This document shows positions 25,844 through 34,790 of a stretch of DNA of 44,180 bases, one piece after another. This DNA is from Bacteroidota bacterium. GTDB taxonomy: Bacteria; Bacteroidota; Bacteroidia; Bacteroidales; Tenuifilaceae. Under the pieces are notes generated by a model. It was not told where the DNA came from. It made no database searches and saw nothing but the letters and a program-made list of their open reading frames with translations. Positions within the stretch are counted from its first letter, which is position 1, and every line of letters starts with the position of its first letter. The stretch is from assembly GCA_029558675.1 (NCBI GenBank), contig JAKQEF010000124.1, forward strand, positions 1-44,180. The letters run 5' to 3'. The position numbers and the translations under genes were made by a program.

Positions 25844-26263
25844 GTCTCGCTGCGCTGCAGCTTGTGTGGCGGGATTACCTCAAATGCAACAAAGGTCTCG
25901 CTGCGCTGCAGCTTGTGGGAGAGGTTGCTCCAAAGCAACAAAGGTCTCGCTGCGCTGCAGCTTTTGGGAGAGGTTGCTCCAAATGCAACAAAGGTTTCGC
26001 TGCGCTGCAGCTTGTGGGAGAGGTTGCTCCAAAGCAACAAATGTCCCGCTGCGCTGCAGCTTGTGGGAGAGGTTGCTCCAAAGCAACAAAGGTCCCGCTG
26101 CGCTGCAGCTTGTGGGACGGAATTATCCCAAATGCAACAAAGGTCCCGCTGCGCTGCAGCTTGTGTGGCGGGACTACCTCAAATGCAACAAAGGTCTCGC
26201 TGCGATGCAGCTTGTGGAAGAAGTTGCTCCAAAGCAACAAAGGTCTCGCTGCGCTGCAGCTTG
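25844..26263 (+). repeat. Right hairpin-repeat array (9 cores)
   Basis: Nine cores of the same repeat, same orientation as the left array, start at 25844, 25895, 25944, 25994, 26043, 26092, 26143, 26194 and 26243 (periods 51, 49, 50, 49, 49, 51, 51, 49). Linker order is A C C' C C B A C, where C' at about 25964-25993 joins a C head to the AAATGCAAC tail of A and B. The core at 26194 has GAT instead of GCT in the hairpin loop, leaving both stem arms intact. Upstream of the stem the cores vary as GTCTC, GTCCC or GTTTC. Confidence 0.92.
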
Positions 26264-26690
26264 AAAAACCTGTTAGAGGGAGCCTCCCCATTAATGAGGA
26301 TAAAGCCTCTGATTTGTTTGTTTTCTATTGCTGATTTGCGAATTTGCGTCCCGAATCCCGACTCCTGACACGTCGGGATCGGGATCGGGATTGCGAATTT
26401 GCTATTATTGGGTGTTTCCATATCCTACGGACGTTGGAAAGTATAAACAAAATCTTTCCTTCGTGGCGCAGGCCACGTGGAAAAGTTATATAATATTTGG
26501 GCTATGATATTAAGGTCAGCTTTGATAAAGGGGGCTTTTTAACACGCCCAATGGTGAGCAATAAAAGGGTAAGCCATGGAGTTATTAACCTATTTAAAAT
26601 GGGAAAAAGAGGCCTGAGAAAAAAAAAATGTGTATTTTCGTAATTGTTTTTAATAAGGTATATCCTTTTTTGACGAACAAACGTTAAAGC
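26264..26690. other. Non-coding stretch between repeat array and giant PKD gene
   Basis: It holds small structured elements but no gene: a hairpin-capable GGGA/TCCC repeat region at 26350-26389, a CGTGGC-GCAG-GCCACG hairpin at 26462-26477, and AT-rich sequence before the PKD gene in which TATTTTCG (26633-26640) is a near match to TAnnTTTG. Codons in all frames are interrupted. Confidence 0.6.
26350..26389. repeat. Imperfect inverted repeat inside a short direct repeat
   Basis: CCCGAATCCCGA (26350-26361) faces TCGGGATCGGGATCGGG (26373-26389), giving a stem of about 12 bp around 11 bases. The pair lies between two copies of TTGCGAATTTGC at 26334-26345 and 26391-26402. The right arm is itself a short tandem of ATCGGG. 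Confidence 0.65.
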
Positions 26691-29600
26691 ATGATAAAGG
26701 AGCAAAACTGTTTGGTAAATGCCATGATTTCTTACACCAACATAAAAAATACTGCGCATAGGGGATATAGCAGCTGTGCCCTTAAAGCACTTCTAACGCT
26801 GGCCCTGGGGGTTTTCCTTTTGGGTGAAAGCAGCACCCTGCAGGCACAAACCGATACCGAGTTCTGGTTTGTGGTACCTGATATTACGCTAACCCACAAC
26901 AGACCTGGAGGTGTTCCGTCATCTTTAAAATTTTCGTCCAGTAACCTGCCCGCCACGGTTACCATAACCATGCCCGCAGGCGATCCTGCAATTTTTCCCC
27001 CAATTACTCTCAATTTAGAACCATACGATTTCCAGATCATTAATCTAAACAGGTGGATTCTTGACCCCTGGAATCCTCCCACAGCACTATCAGTAGATGT
27101 TGACCTCCTTGAGAACAAGGCACTTAACGCTAGCGGAATCAATAACTTTGGTCTCCATATTACCTCCTCTGCGCCCATTACCTGCTACTATGAGGTGAGT
27201 AACAACAACAACAAGGATATTTGGGCACTGAAGGGTAGAAATGGCCTTGGAATGGAATTTTACACCCCGTTTCAAAATGTGATGAATAATTCGCCTACGA
27301 CGGGTACTATTCCGGCTATTTCGGCCATTGATGTGGTAGCTACTGAAGATAACACAAATATTACTTTTCATTTACCTGTCAGCAGAAGAGCAAGTTTCGG
27401 GAATCCGAGAACTGATCTTGCTCCTGGCGCTAACCATACCGTTACTCTTAATCGGGGTCAAACCTTTTCCCTGTTCCCTTATCAACGCAGCACATTAGCC
27501 GCCAATCGTTTATATGGAACTCGCATAACAAGTGATAATCCCATTGCGGTAACTATTACCGATGACTCTCATTATCACACATCAGGGACCTGCTATGACG
27601 TTTCGGGCGACCAGCTTATCCCCACACAGATTTGGGATGTAAGTACTTCAATGTATAAAAACCTTATTGGAATGGAATACATTGTAATGCGCACGGCGCT
27701 TAACCTTCAAGATAATGCTTATATACTGGCAACGCAAAACGGAACAATCATTGATATTTTCAATCCTGCAGGGGGTTTGGTTACAACCCAAACACTAAAC
27801 GCGCAAGCTCAGTACCACCTACCCATACCGGATGGAACAAATTATTACCGGATAGTTTCACGCAATCATCCAATTTATGTGCTGCATATCGGAGGTTTTG
27901 GCTGCGAGGTGGGAGGTGCCATCTTACCTCCAGTGGATAAGTGTACCGGTGTACCACGTGTTGCCTTCGCCCGAACTTCCACCGAAGATTTTTATATTGT
28001 GATAATGGTTCGTAAAGGAGCTGAGGATGGTTTTCAATTCGACGGGATTGTACGTGACGATATTTTTCCTCCTACCAGTTTTCAAGAAGTTGATGGCTCT
28101 AACTGGAGCGTAGCCCGTTTCGGACCCATCAGCACTGCCAACGCTGCCGTTGGCACACATTTTATGCGCAACACCAAGGATATCTTCCACTTGGGGATAG
28201 TGAACGGTGGTGGTTCCACAGGGTGTTTCTACGGTTATTTCTCCAACTACAACGAGTTTGCCCCCGAAGCGCTTGTGGTACAAACGGGAGCTTTGGGGAA
28301 CCGCATTTGTGCAGGCGAATCGCTGCAGCTTTGGGCCAGCGGAGGAACCTCCTATCTGTGGGATCCAATCAGACACCTCGATGATCCTACCAGCGAAACA
28401 CCCTTTGCAACCAACATTACCGCTCCCGTTAACTACACCGTTACGGTTTCCGGCGCATGTAATCAAACCCAGGAAGTTCATCTTGATATACAGGTGGGAG
28501 GCCCTGTTACCGCCTCTTTCGATGCAAATCGCTATGCTGCATGTGCTGCCCCTCCATTGGGCAACCCCGCAGGCACTCCCGGCTTTAACTTTGTTTTTAC
28601 CAGCACTTCCACGGGCGACGAAAAACGTTGGTGGAGCTATCAAAGGGGGGCAGATCCACCCGTAGAATTTGAAGTGGGGATAGATGGCACGGCCAATGAG
28701 GCAAATATTGTTAACCTATGGCTTGAAAATGGGACTGATGACATAGAGGAGTATCAAATTATGCTTCGCACTTCCGATATGAGCGAAATATGCTTCAAGG
28801 AGATCAAAAAAACCGTCAGGGTTTTCCCCCATATCGGCATCAATGCTTCCCATACCATATCCGGCAATGCCAACTGCCAACCGCTTACGGTAAACTTTAC
28901 CTCTACTCCCATTGGTCATGCCAATGATGCAACCTATCTGTGGACCTTTGGCGATGGCAACTCGGCTCCCACACAGAATGCAACAAACATCTATTACAAC
29001 ACTGCACCTCCATACAACGTGATACTCTACACCGCCGAGGTGATAATTACCGACCGGTGGAATGTGTGCCGCGACACCGCATCGAGAGTTGTTAACGTGC
29101 CGCCATATCTTGAGGCAAATTACACTGCCCAACCCATTGAGGGATGCTCGCCGCTGAATGTGGCCAACTTAACCGATAAAAGCAAGGGTGCCGTGGCTTG
29201 GGAGTGGCGTTTATACAGCGATGGTAATCATCAATCAACCGGACCTACCCCACCGCCATTAAACAATCTTATCAACACAAAAACAGATAACACCGCCACC
29301 GTTTACAGGCTGGAACTTGAGGTGGAGAGTTCAACGGGTTGCCACGACATCTATTCTCAGGAGTTTAAGGTTTACCCCAACCCCAATATAACCCTTGCCT
29401 CACTTAGAGCAACCCCAAGTTCAACCACTTGCTCTCCCTTAACGGTTGACTACGAGGTGGAAGGTATTGTAAACACCAACTCATACTGGTGGCTACTGGA
29501 AACAAATGCCATAGATGATGGCGACATCATCGATTTTTCATCACCCGCCACTGCCAACGGGTCCATTGACCTTGTAAACTATACTGATATCCCCGTTACG

Positions 29601-32600
29601 CGGTATTTCAGCTTTGAGGCTACCAATAATTGGGGCTGTACCGGTACCTGGGGGCCAATTCCGGTTGTGGTGCCTCCATATATCGAGGCCAATATTGTGA
29701 TCGATCCCGAGGAGGTGTGTCCCGATCCCGTTACCGGGCTGTTTGATGTGGATATTCTGGATGCCTCGCTGCTGGCCGATGGTGACTATCAATGGATTGT
29801 AAACGGGGTAACTTTGCCACTCAACACAAATCCCGGTCCGCTAAATGACGGGAGGGAGCAATTTGACTATAATACTCTTGCCCATAATGGCGACGGGAGT
29901 GCGGATATCCCTGTTTCCCTTTCCGTTTACAACTCCACCGGATGCGTTGCAACCGACAGCCGTACAATCCATGTGAACCCATGGGTTACGGGCAGTTTCA
30001 CTGCCTCGGTTGGCGGAAGCCCCATAGCCAATAACGAACAGCTTTGCGCACCGGTAACCATACAGTTTAACAGCACCATGACCCATGCCGACAGCCATCA
30101 CTGGCAATTTGGGTCGCTGGGGGCATCGGTGGATATGAATCCCGATTTCGAATTCACCAACTCGGGCGATACACCCTATAATGTAACGGTTAAACTAACC
30201 GCCAACAGCGACTTTGGGTGCAGCGCGGAATATACCCAAACCTACACCATCCAGCCCGAGGTGAAGGCCAACTTTAGCCTGAACACCACCGCCGGCTGTG
30301 TACCCCTTACCATTGAGGCCACAGCGCCCAATATTGCGGGGGTTACTTACAACTGGGATTTCAACGGTGAGACACCAACGGGACATTCGCAAACATTTGG
30401 TACCATTACCAGCAATACCACAGGGGGACCCTTAACTTATCCCATAATATTACAAGCACATCGCGGAATTTGCCACGCCTCCTCCTCCATTGATATAACC
30501 GTTTACCCACAGGTGCGGGCGCAGTGGGATTTCACTGATCCTTCGGATTATTGCCATCCCGTTGATGATGCTGTTTTCCAGAATACTTCAGACCTTTATG
30601 GAACCGCCAATCCTAATATTAATATCCAGTGGGAAATATTCGATGGCGGGGCTTTGGTTACCAGCTCCGGCGATCAGAGCTTTGAACCAACTCTGCCCAA
30701 TAGCAGCCACACCACCCCAAAAACATACCAGGTTGTGCTCACCGCCACCAGCAGTGATGGTTGTATTGACACCCACAGCGAGGATATAACGGTTAACCCC
30801 ACACCGTATGCCATGTTCAATGTGAACATTACCGAAAGTTGCACTCCCATGGAGATTTTGGTTACCGATGCCAGTGAAACCGCTGATCCCGGAGACTATA
30901 CCTGGAGCTGGGGCGGTGGTACCACAACCCCAACCGGCTCGCCATGGGTGGTGGTCTACGATAATCCACCGCCATCCAACATCGATGTGCCCGAGACCAT
31001 AAACCTTGATCTTATTAACACGTATGGCTGTACCGACCATTACAGCCACTCGTTCAACGTACCGCCTCAGGTAAATGCGGCTATCACCCTGGCTACCGTT
31101 GATGCGATTTGCGGTGGCGAGAGCATAACCTTTGCCAACAACTCCACCGGAGGTTCACCGGGAACGCTTACCTACTCATGGGATTTTGACGATGGCACTT
31201 CCTCTGTGGTTACCACCAATTTAAATCCGGTAACACATACTTTTATCAACAACACCAATAATCCCCTTACCAGAAATGTTACCCTTACGGCAACCAACAG
31301 CAGGGGTTGCAGCCATATTTCCAACACCATACCCGTGACCATCTACCCGCGGGTGGTGGCAGCGCAGAGCTTTGCCATTACCAATGTTTGCAACGGTACA
31401 ACCATTGACCTGACCAACGCATCGAGCAATACTCTGGTAACAAACCCCAATGCAACAAATTCATACCAGTGGAACTTTACCACTGCAAGCCCCAATGAAG
31501 CCAACGTTACCGTGAACTATCCGGGCAATGCTCTGGGTGGCATTAACCTCACCAATACCCATCAAACTGACCCCATTGTCTATAACGTGGGATTCACTGC
31601 CACCACGGTGTGGAATTCGGGCACAGCCCAGGAGCATACATGCTCCAATGCCACCACGGGAGAAAACATAACCGTATATCCGTTGCTGGATGTGATTTAC
31701 GATACCCCTCCAGCCGTATGCTCGGGACTCAACGGGGCAACCCTTGAGTTTGTGAAGAATCCGGCCAGTAGCGGTGGTCACGAGAACGATGTGGTGCTTG
31801 AATGGAGCTTTGGCGACGGCAACACCCTGTCAACCAATTTTGCACCTACGGTTAGCCACCTTATCGAGAACCTAAGCAACGTGGACTACATTACCCCAAC
31901 CACCATTGTTGCCCGTCAGGTGGCCACGGGATGTACCCAAACGCGCCAGGTTAATGTCAGGGTACACCCCAAGGTGGAATCGCGGTTCACCTTCACCATC
32001 CCCGACCAATGTGCCTACCCGCTACAGGTTGACTTTGTGAACAGCTCGGTATTCCACGATTTACAAGCCGGGGTGCAAACAACATTCCATTGGGTTTATG
32101 GCAACAGCGGGGTGGGCGGTGCCCATCAGGATGAAACCCTGCTCAACAGCAATCCGCATAGCGCATGGTTTTATAACGATAACCCCAACGCCACTGCCAC
32201 ATATCAGATTAACCTAACGGTTAGCCAGCATCATGATGTATCCGATGCAACCTGCTCCGACGATTCGGTGAAAACAGTTACCGTTTACCCCGAGCTGATT
32301 GCCAACTTCAGCCTAAGTCCCGATAAGGGGTGTAATCCATTGGACGTAAGTTTTGTTAATAGCAGCGCGGGTGTTCTTGCTTCGCAGGGCGGCAGCTATG
32401 AGTGGACCTTTGGCGACAATACCGGGTCAACATCGGCTTCGCCATCTACAAAAACTTATTCGCACACCGATAAGACGCAATCCATATTCTTCCCGGTTAC
32501 CCTAACCGTCACCAACCCGTTGGGTTGCACCAAAAATACCTCGCATACCATTGAGGTTCTCCCCTTGGTGGTGGCCGATTTCTTTGTGGATGTATTGGCC

Positions 32601-34757
32601 GGCTGCACGCCCCTGGATGTACCCATAACCAACACTTCAACCTCGCCTGCCTATGTTTACCAATGGACATTTGCAGGCAACGGGGCTAACCCGTCGCAGC
32701 CCAACTCTACCCAAGACCAACCGGGAACTATAACTTTTACCAACCCGCTGGGCGCAACCGACAATCTTGTGGTTCAGAACCCGCTGATTACGCTGGTAAC
32801 AAGGTTGAATCAGTTAGAACCCCAGTACCGCTGCCCCAAAACGGCATCGCAGAGCGTAGCGGTTTACCCTCATATCTATCCCGAATTTACGGGTGATTTC
32901 GATGGCTGTCATCCTCATCCCGTGGCATTTAACAATACCACCAACGCCTTTGGCGGAACCGGAAATGCCACCTACCTGTGGAGTTTTGGCAATACCATCA
33001 CATCGGGGCAGATTAACCCAACGCAAACCTACTATAACACATCGTTTACCAACGATGCCACTTTCAACGTTAAGCTAAAGGCCACTTCGGAACATGGCTG
33101 CAAGGATTCCGTTTCCCACGATGTGGTTGTTTACCCCAGACCAAAAGCCGCCATGGAACTGCTTGGGCAGTACATCTCGTGCCCGCCTTTGGAGGCGGAG
33201 TTTGATAACCAGTCGCTGGGAACAAACCTTACCTACCACTTCGATTTTGGAGATGGTACCGATACAACTACCACCAACGCTGATAATATACTACATTCCT
33301 ATGGCAACACATTCAGCGATGATGACCCGTGGCCATATACCATCACCCTCACCACCACCACCGAGCATGGATGCGAAGATTTTACCACGCAAACCGTGTA
33401 CGTTTTCCCCGAGGTGCACGTAGCTTTCTCTTTCGATCCCGATGAGGGCTGTAATCCGCATACTCCCGTTATCCACAACAACACTTCGGCAAGCGCGTTC
33501 TACTACAACTGGAATTTCGATGACGGGTTCACCTCGTACCTGTTCGAGCCAATCCATCGATTTGTGAACAACACCACAGACGACAGAGAGTTTCACGTTT
33601 CGCTCAACGCCGTTTCGGCATACGGATGCGAGGACACACAGGAAGAAATACTGGCCGTTTTTGCGGCACCTATTGCCGACTTTGCCACCAATCCGCCGCT
33701 AAGCGTTTTCCCCAACGCCACGTTCCAGTTTATCAATTTCTCCAGCCCTGCCGATCCTGCATGGAACTACCTGTGGAACTACGGCGACGGCTATGGCGAT
33801 GATCAACCGCATATAGGAAATCACACTCATACATATGAAACATGGGGACCCAAAGAGGATGGTTTTAGGCGTTTGGTTACTCTGGAGATATGGAACGACA
33901 ACTGCTACGACAGCGTTCATCACTACATAACACTTCTGCCGCCGTTGCCGGTTGTACTATTCGAGGCCGACCATTACCAGTCGTGCTCACCGCTGCAGGT
34001 TTACTTTATCAACAACTCCATGTATGGCGACAGCTGCCTATGGGATTTCGGTTACTTCGATGATGAGGGCAACCCGGTAACCTCAACCGTGTGGGAGCCA
34101 TACCATGAGTTTATCGAACCCGGATTTTACAATGTGGGTCTCAAGGTTTGGGGCGATGGTGGGGAAAACTACTACTTTGCCACCTTCCAGGTATGGGAGA
34201 ATCCCATAGCCCGTTTCGAGGTACTACCCGAACACGTAATGCTTCCCGAGGCCACAGTGAGAATATTCAACCTCTCGGAGAATGCCTACAGATCCGTTTG
34301 GGATCTGGGCGACGGCACCATCACCACCGTTCGCGATCCAATTCATACGTATAAGGAGCTGGGCGAGTACCGTATCACGCTGACGGTTTACACCGAGAAT
34401 GGCTGCGAGGACACCGACTCGAGGTACCCTGCGGTATGGGTTGAGGGAACCGGCTTTATTAAATTCCCCAATGCCTTTGTTCCCAACCCCAATGGCTCCA
34501 ATGGCGGATACTACGATGCCGTGGACTTTGCCAACGAGGTGTTCCACCCCTACGCCGATGGAGTAACCGATTACAGGTTGATGATTTTCAACCGGTGGGG
34601 TGAGCAAATATTCGAATCAAAAGACATTAAGATAGGATGGGATGGTTACTACAACGGTAAAATATGCGATCAGGGTGTGTATGTGTGGCGCGCCATTGGA
34701 AGGTTTACCAATGGTAAGCAATTTGACGTAAAAGGAAACGTTACCCTGCTGAGGTAA
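26691..34757 (+). CDS. Giant secreted PKD-repeat protein with T9SS type B C-terminal domain
   Basis: A 2688-residue protein, the largest in the window. A signal peptide (about 30-53, ending STLQAQ) is followed by an IgGFc-binding-like N-terminal domain (about 54-480, starting DTEFWFVVPDITLTHN), an Ig-like domain (about 529-600, ICAGESLQLWASGGTSYLW) and some 20 PKD-like repeats (about 605-2580). Repeats show YLWTFGDG-type cores and paired cysteines, with GC[TNS]PL near the start and a second GC near the end. The last 100 residues (2589-2688) are the CHU_C/type B sorting domain: FPNAFVPNPNG, YRLMIFNRWGEQIFES, GWDGYYNGK, GVYVWRA, KGNVTLLR. That domain directs export by T9SS. It probably serves as a surface adhesin or filament, like SprB-type proteins. 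The PorP/SprF gene follows after 33 bases. Start ATG at 26691, with ATG 26724 possible. Confidence 0.92.
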   Translation: MIKEQNCLVNAMISYTNIKNTAHRGYSSCALKALLTLALGVFLLGESSTLQAQTDTEFWFVVPDITLTHNRPGGVPSSLKFSSSNLPATVTITMPAGDPAIFPPITLNLEPYDFQIINLNRWILDPWNPPTALSVDVDLLENKALNASGINNFGLHITSSAPITCYYEVSNNNNKDIWALKGRNGLGMEFYTPFQNVMNNSPTTGTIPAISAIDVVATEDNTNITFHLPVSRRASFGNPRTDLAPGANHTVTLNRGQTFSLFPYQRSTLAANRLYGTRITSDNPIAVTITDDSHYHTSGTCYDVSGDQLIPTQIWDVSTSMYKNLIGMEYIVMRTALNLQDNAYILATQNGTIIDIFNPAGGLVTTQTLNAQAQYHLPIPDGTNYYRIVSRNHPIYVLHIGGFGCEVGGAILPPVDKCTGVPRVAFARTSTEDFYIVIMVRKGAEDGFQFDGIVRDDIFPPTSFQEVDGSNWSVARFGPISTANAAVGTHFMRNTKDIFHLGIVNGGGSTGCFYGYFSNYNEFAPEALVVQTGALGNRICAGESLQLWASGGTSYLWDPIRHLDDPTSETPFATNITAPVNYTVTVSGACNQTQEVHLDIQVGGPVTASFDANRYAACAAPPLGNPAGTPGFNFVFTSTSTGDEKRWWSYQRGADPPVEFEVGIDGTANEANIVNLWLENGTDDIEEYQIMLRTSDMSEICFKEIKKTVRVFPHIGINASHTISGNANCQPLTVNFTSTPIGHANDATYLWTFGDGNSAPTQNATNIYYNTAPPYNVILYTAEVIITDRWNVCRDTASRVVNVPPYLEANYTAQPIEGCSPLNVANLTDKSKGAVAWEWRLYSDGNHQSTGPTPPPLNNLINTKTDNTATVYRLELEVESSTGCHDIYSQEFKVYPNPNITLASLRATPSSTTCSPLTVDYEVEGIVNTNSYWWLLETNAIDDGDIIDFSSPATANGSIDLVNYTDIPVTRYFSFEATNNWGCTGTWGPIPVVVPPYIEANIVIDPEEVCPDPVTGLFDVDILDASLLADGDYQWIVNGVTLPLNTNPGPLNDGREQFDYNTLAHNGDGSADIPVSLSVYNSTGCVATDSRTIHVNPWVTGSFTASVGGSPIANNEQLCAPVTIQFNSTMTHADSHHWQFGSLGASVDMNPDFEFTNSGDTPYNVTVKLTANSDFGCSAEYTQTYTIQPEVKANFSLNTTAGCVPLTIEATAPNIAGVTYNWDFNGETPTGHSQTFGTITSNTTGGPLTYPIILQAHRGICHASSSIDITVYPQVRAQWDFTDPSDYCHPVDDAVFQNTSDLYGTANPNINIQWEIFDGGALVTSSGDQSFEPTLPNSSHTTPKTYQVVLTATSSDGCIDTHSEDITVNPTPYAMFNVNITESCTPMEILVTDASETADPGDYTWSWGGGTTTPTGSPWVVVYDNPPPSNIDVPETINLDLINTYGCTDHYSHSFNVPPQVNAAITLATVDAICGGESITFANNSTGGSPGTLTYSWDFDDGTSSVVTTNLNPVTHTFINNTNNPLTRNVTLTATNSRGCSHISNTIPVTIYPRVVAAQSFAITNVCNGTTIDLTNASSNTLVTNPNATNSYQWNFTTASPNEANVTVNYPGNALGGINLTNTHQTDPIVYNVGFTATTVWNSGTAQEHTCSNATTGENITVYPLLDVIYDTPPAVCSGLNGATLEFVKNPASSGGHENDVVLEWSFGDGNTLSTNFAPTVSHLIENLSNVDYITPTTIVARQVATGCTQTRQVNVRVHPKVESRFTFTIPDQCAYPLQVDFVNSSVFHDLQAGVQTTFHWVYGNSGVGGAHQDETLLNSNPHSAWFYNDNPNATATYQINLTVSQHHDVSDATCSDDSVKTVTVYPELIANFSLSPDKGCNPLDVSFVNSSAGVLASQGGSYEWTFGDNTGSTSASPSTKTYSHTDKTQSIFFPVTLTVTNPLGCTKNTSHTIEVLPLVVADFFVDVLAGCTPLDVPITNTSTSPAYVYQWTFAGNGANPSQPNSTQDQPGTITFTNPLGATDNLVVQNPLITLVTRLNQLEPQYRCPKTASQSVAVYPHIYPEFTGDFDGCHPHPVAFNNTTNAFGGTGNATYLWSFGNTITSGQINPTQTYYNTSFTNDATFNVKLKATSEHGCKDSVSHDVVVYPRPKAAMELLGQYISCPPLEAEFDNQSLGTNLTYHFDFGDGTDTTTTNADNILHSYGNTFSDDDPWPYTITLTTTTEHGCEDFTTQTVYVFPEVHVAFSFDPDEGCNPHTPVIHNNTSASAFYYNWNFDDGFTSYLFEPIHRFVNNTTDDREFHVSLNAVSAYGCEDTQEEILAVFAAPIADFATNPPLSVFPNATFQFINFSSPADPAWNYLWNYGDGYGDDQPHIGNHTHTYETWGPKEDGFRRLVTLEIWNDNCYDSVHHYITLLPPLPVVLFEADHYQSCSPLQVYFINNSMYGDSCLWDFGYFDDEGNPVTSTVWEPYHEFIEPGFYNVGLKVWGDGGENYYFATFQVWENPIARFEVLPEHVMLPEATVRIFNLSENAYRSVWDLGDGTITTVRDPIHTYKELGEYRITLTVYTENGCEDTDSRYPAVWVEGTGFIKFPNAFVPNPNGSNGGYYDAVDFANEVFHPYADGVTDYRLMIFNRWGEQIFESKDIKIGWDGYYNGKICDQGVYVWRAIGRFTNGKQFDVKGNVTLLR

Positions 34758-34790
34758 TGATGTCTTATTCTTTAAAGCTTTTAAGAATTG

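Noticed and set aside
24978-26263. CRISPR array
   Set aside because: The spacers are not unique but belong to three repeated types, periods are 49-51 bases, and no cas gene is near. The repeat is a hairpin array beside a Y1 transposase.
25759-26421. Long ORFs through the right repeat array, including 168, 156 and 138 residue frames
   Set aside because: Same reason: three plus-strand and several minus-strand frames are open through the same repeat, with no homologous domain or start signal.
28317-28335. CGCTGCAGCTTTGGG inside the PKD gene, similar to the hairpin core
   Set aside because: It shares only a short stretch with the repeat and lies in codons of the Ig-like domain, so it is chance similarity.
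27924-28643. 239-codon minus-strand ORF opposite the PKD gene, and similar antisense frames
   Set aside because: They lie entirely inside a well-supported gene, show no conserved domain, and arise from codon bias on the coding strand.
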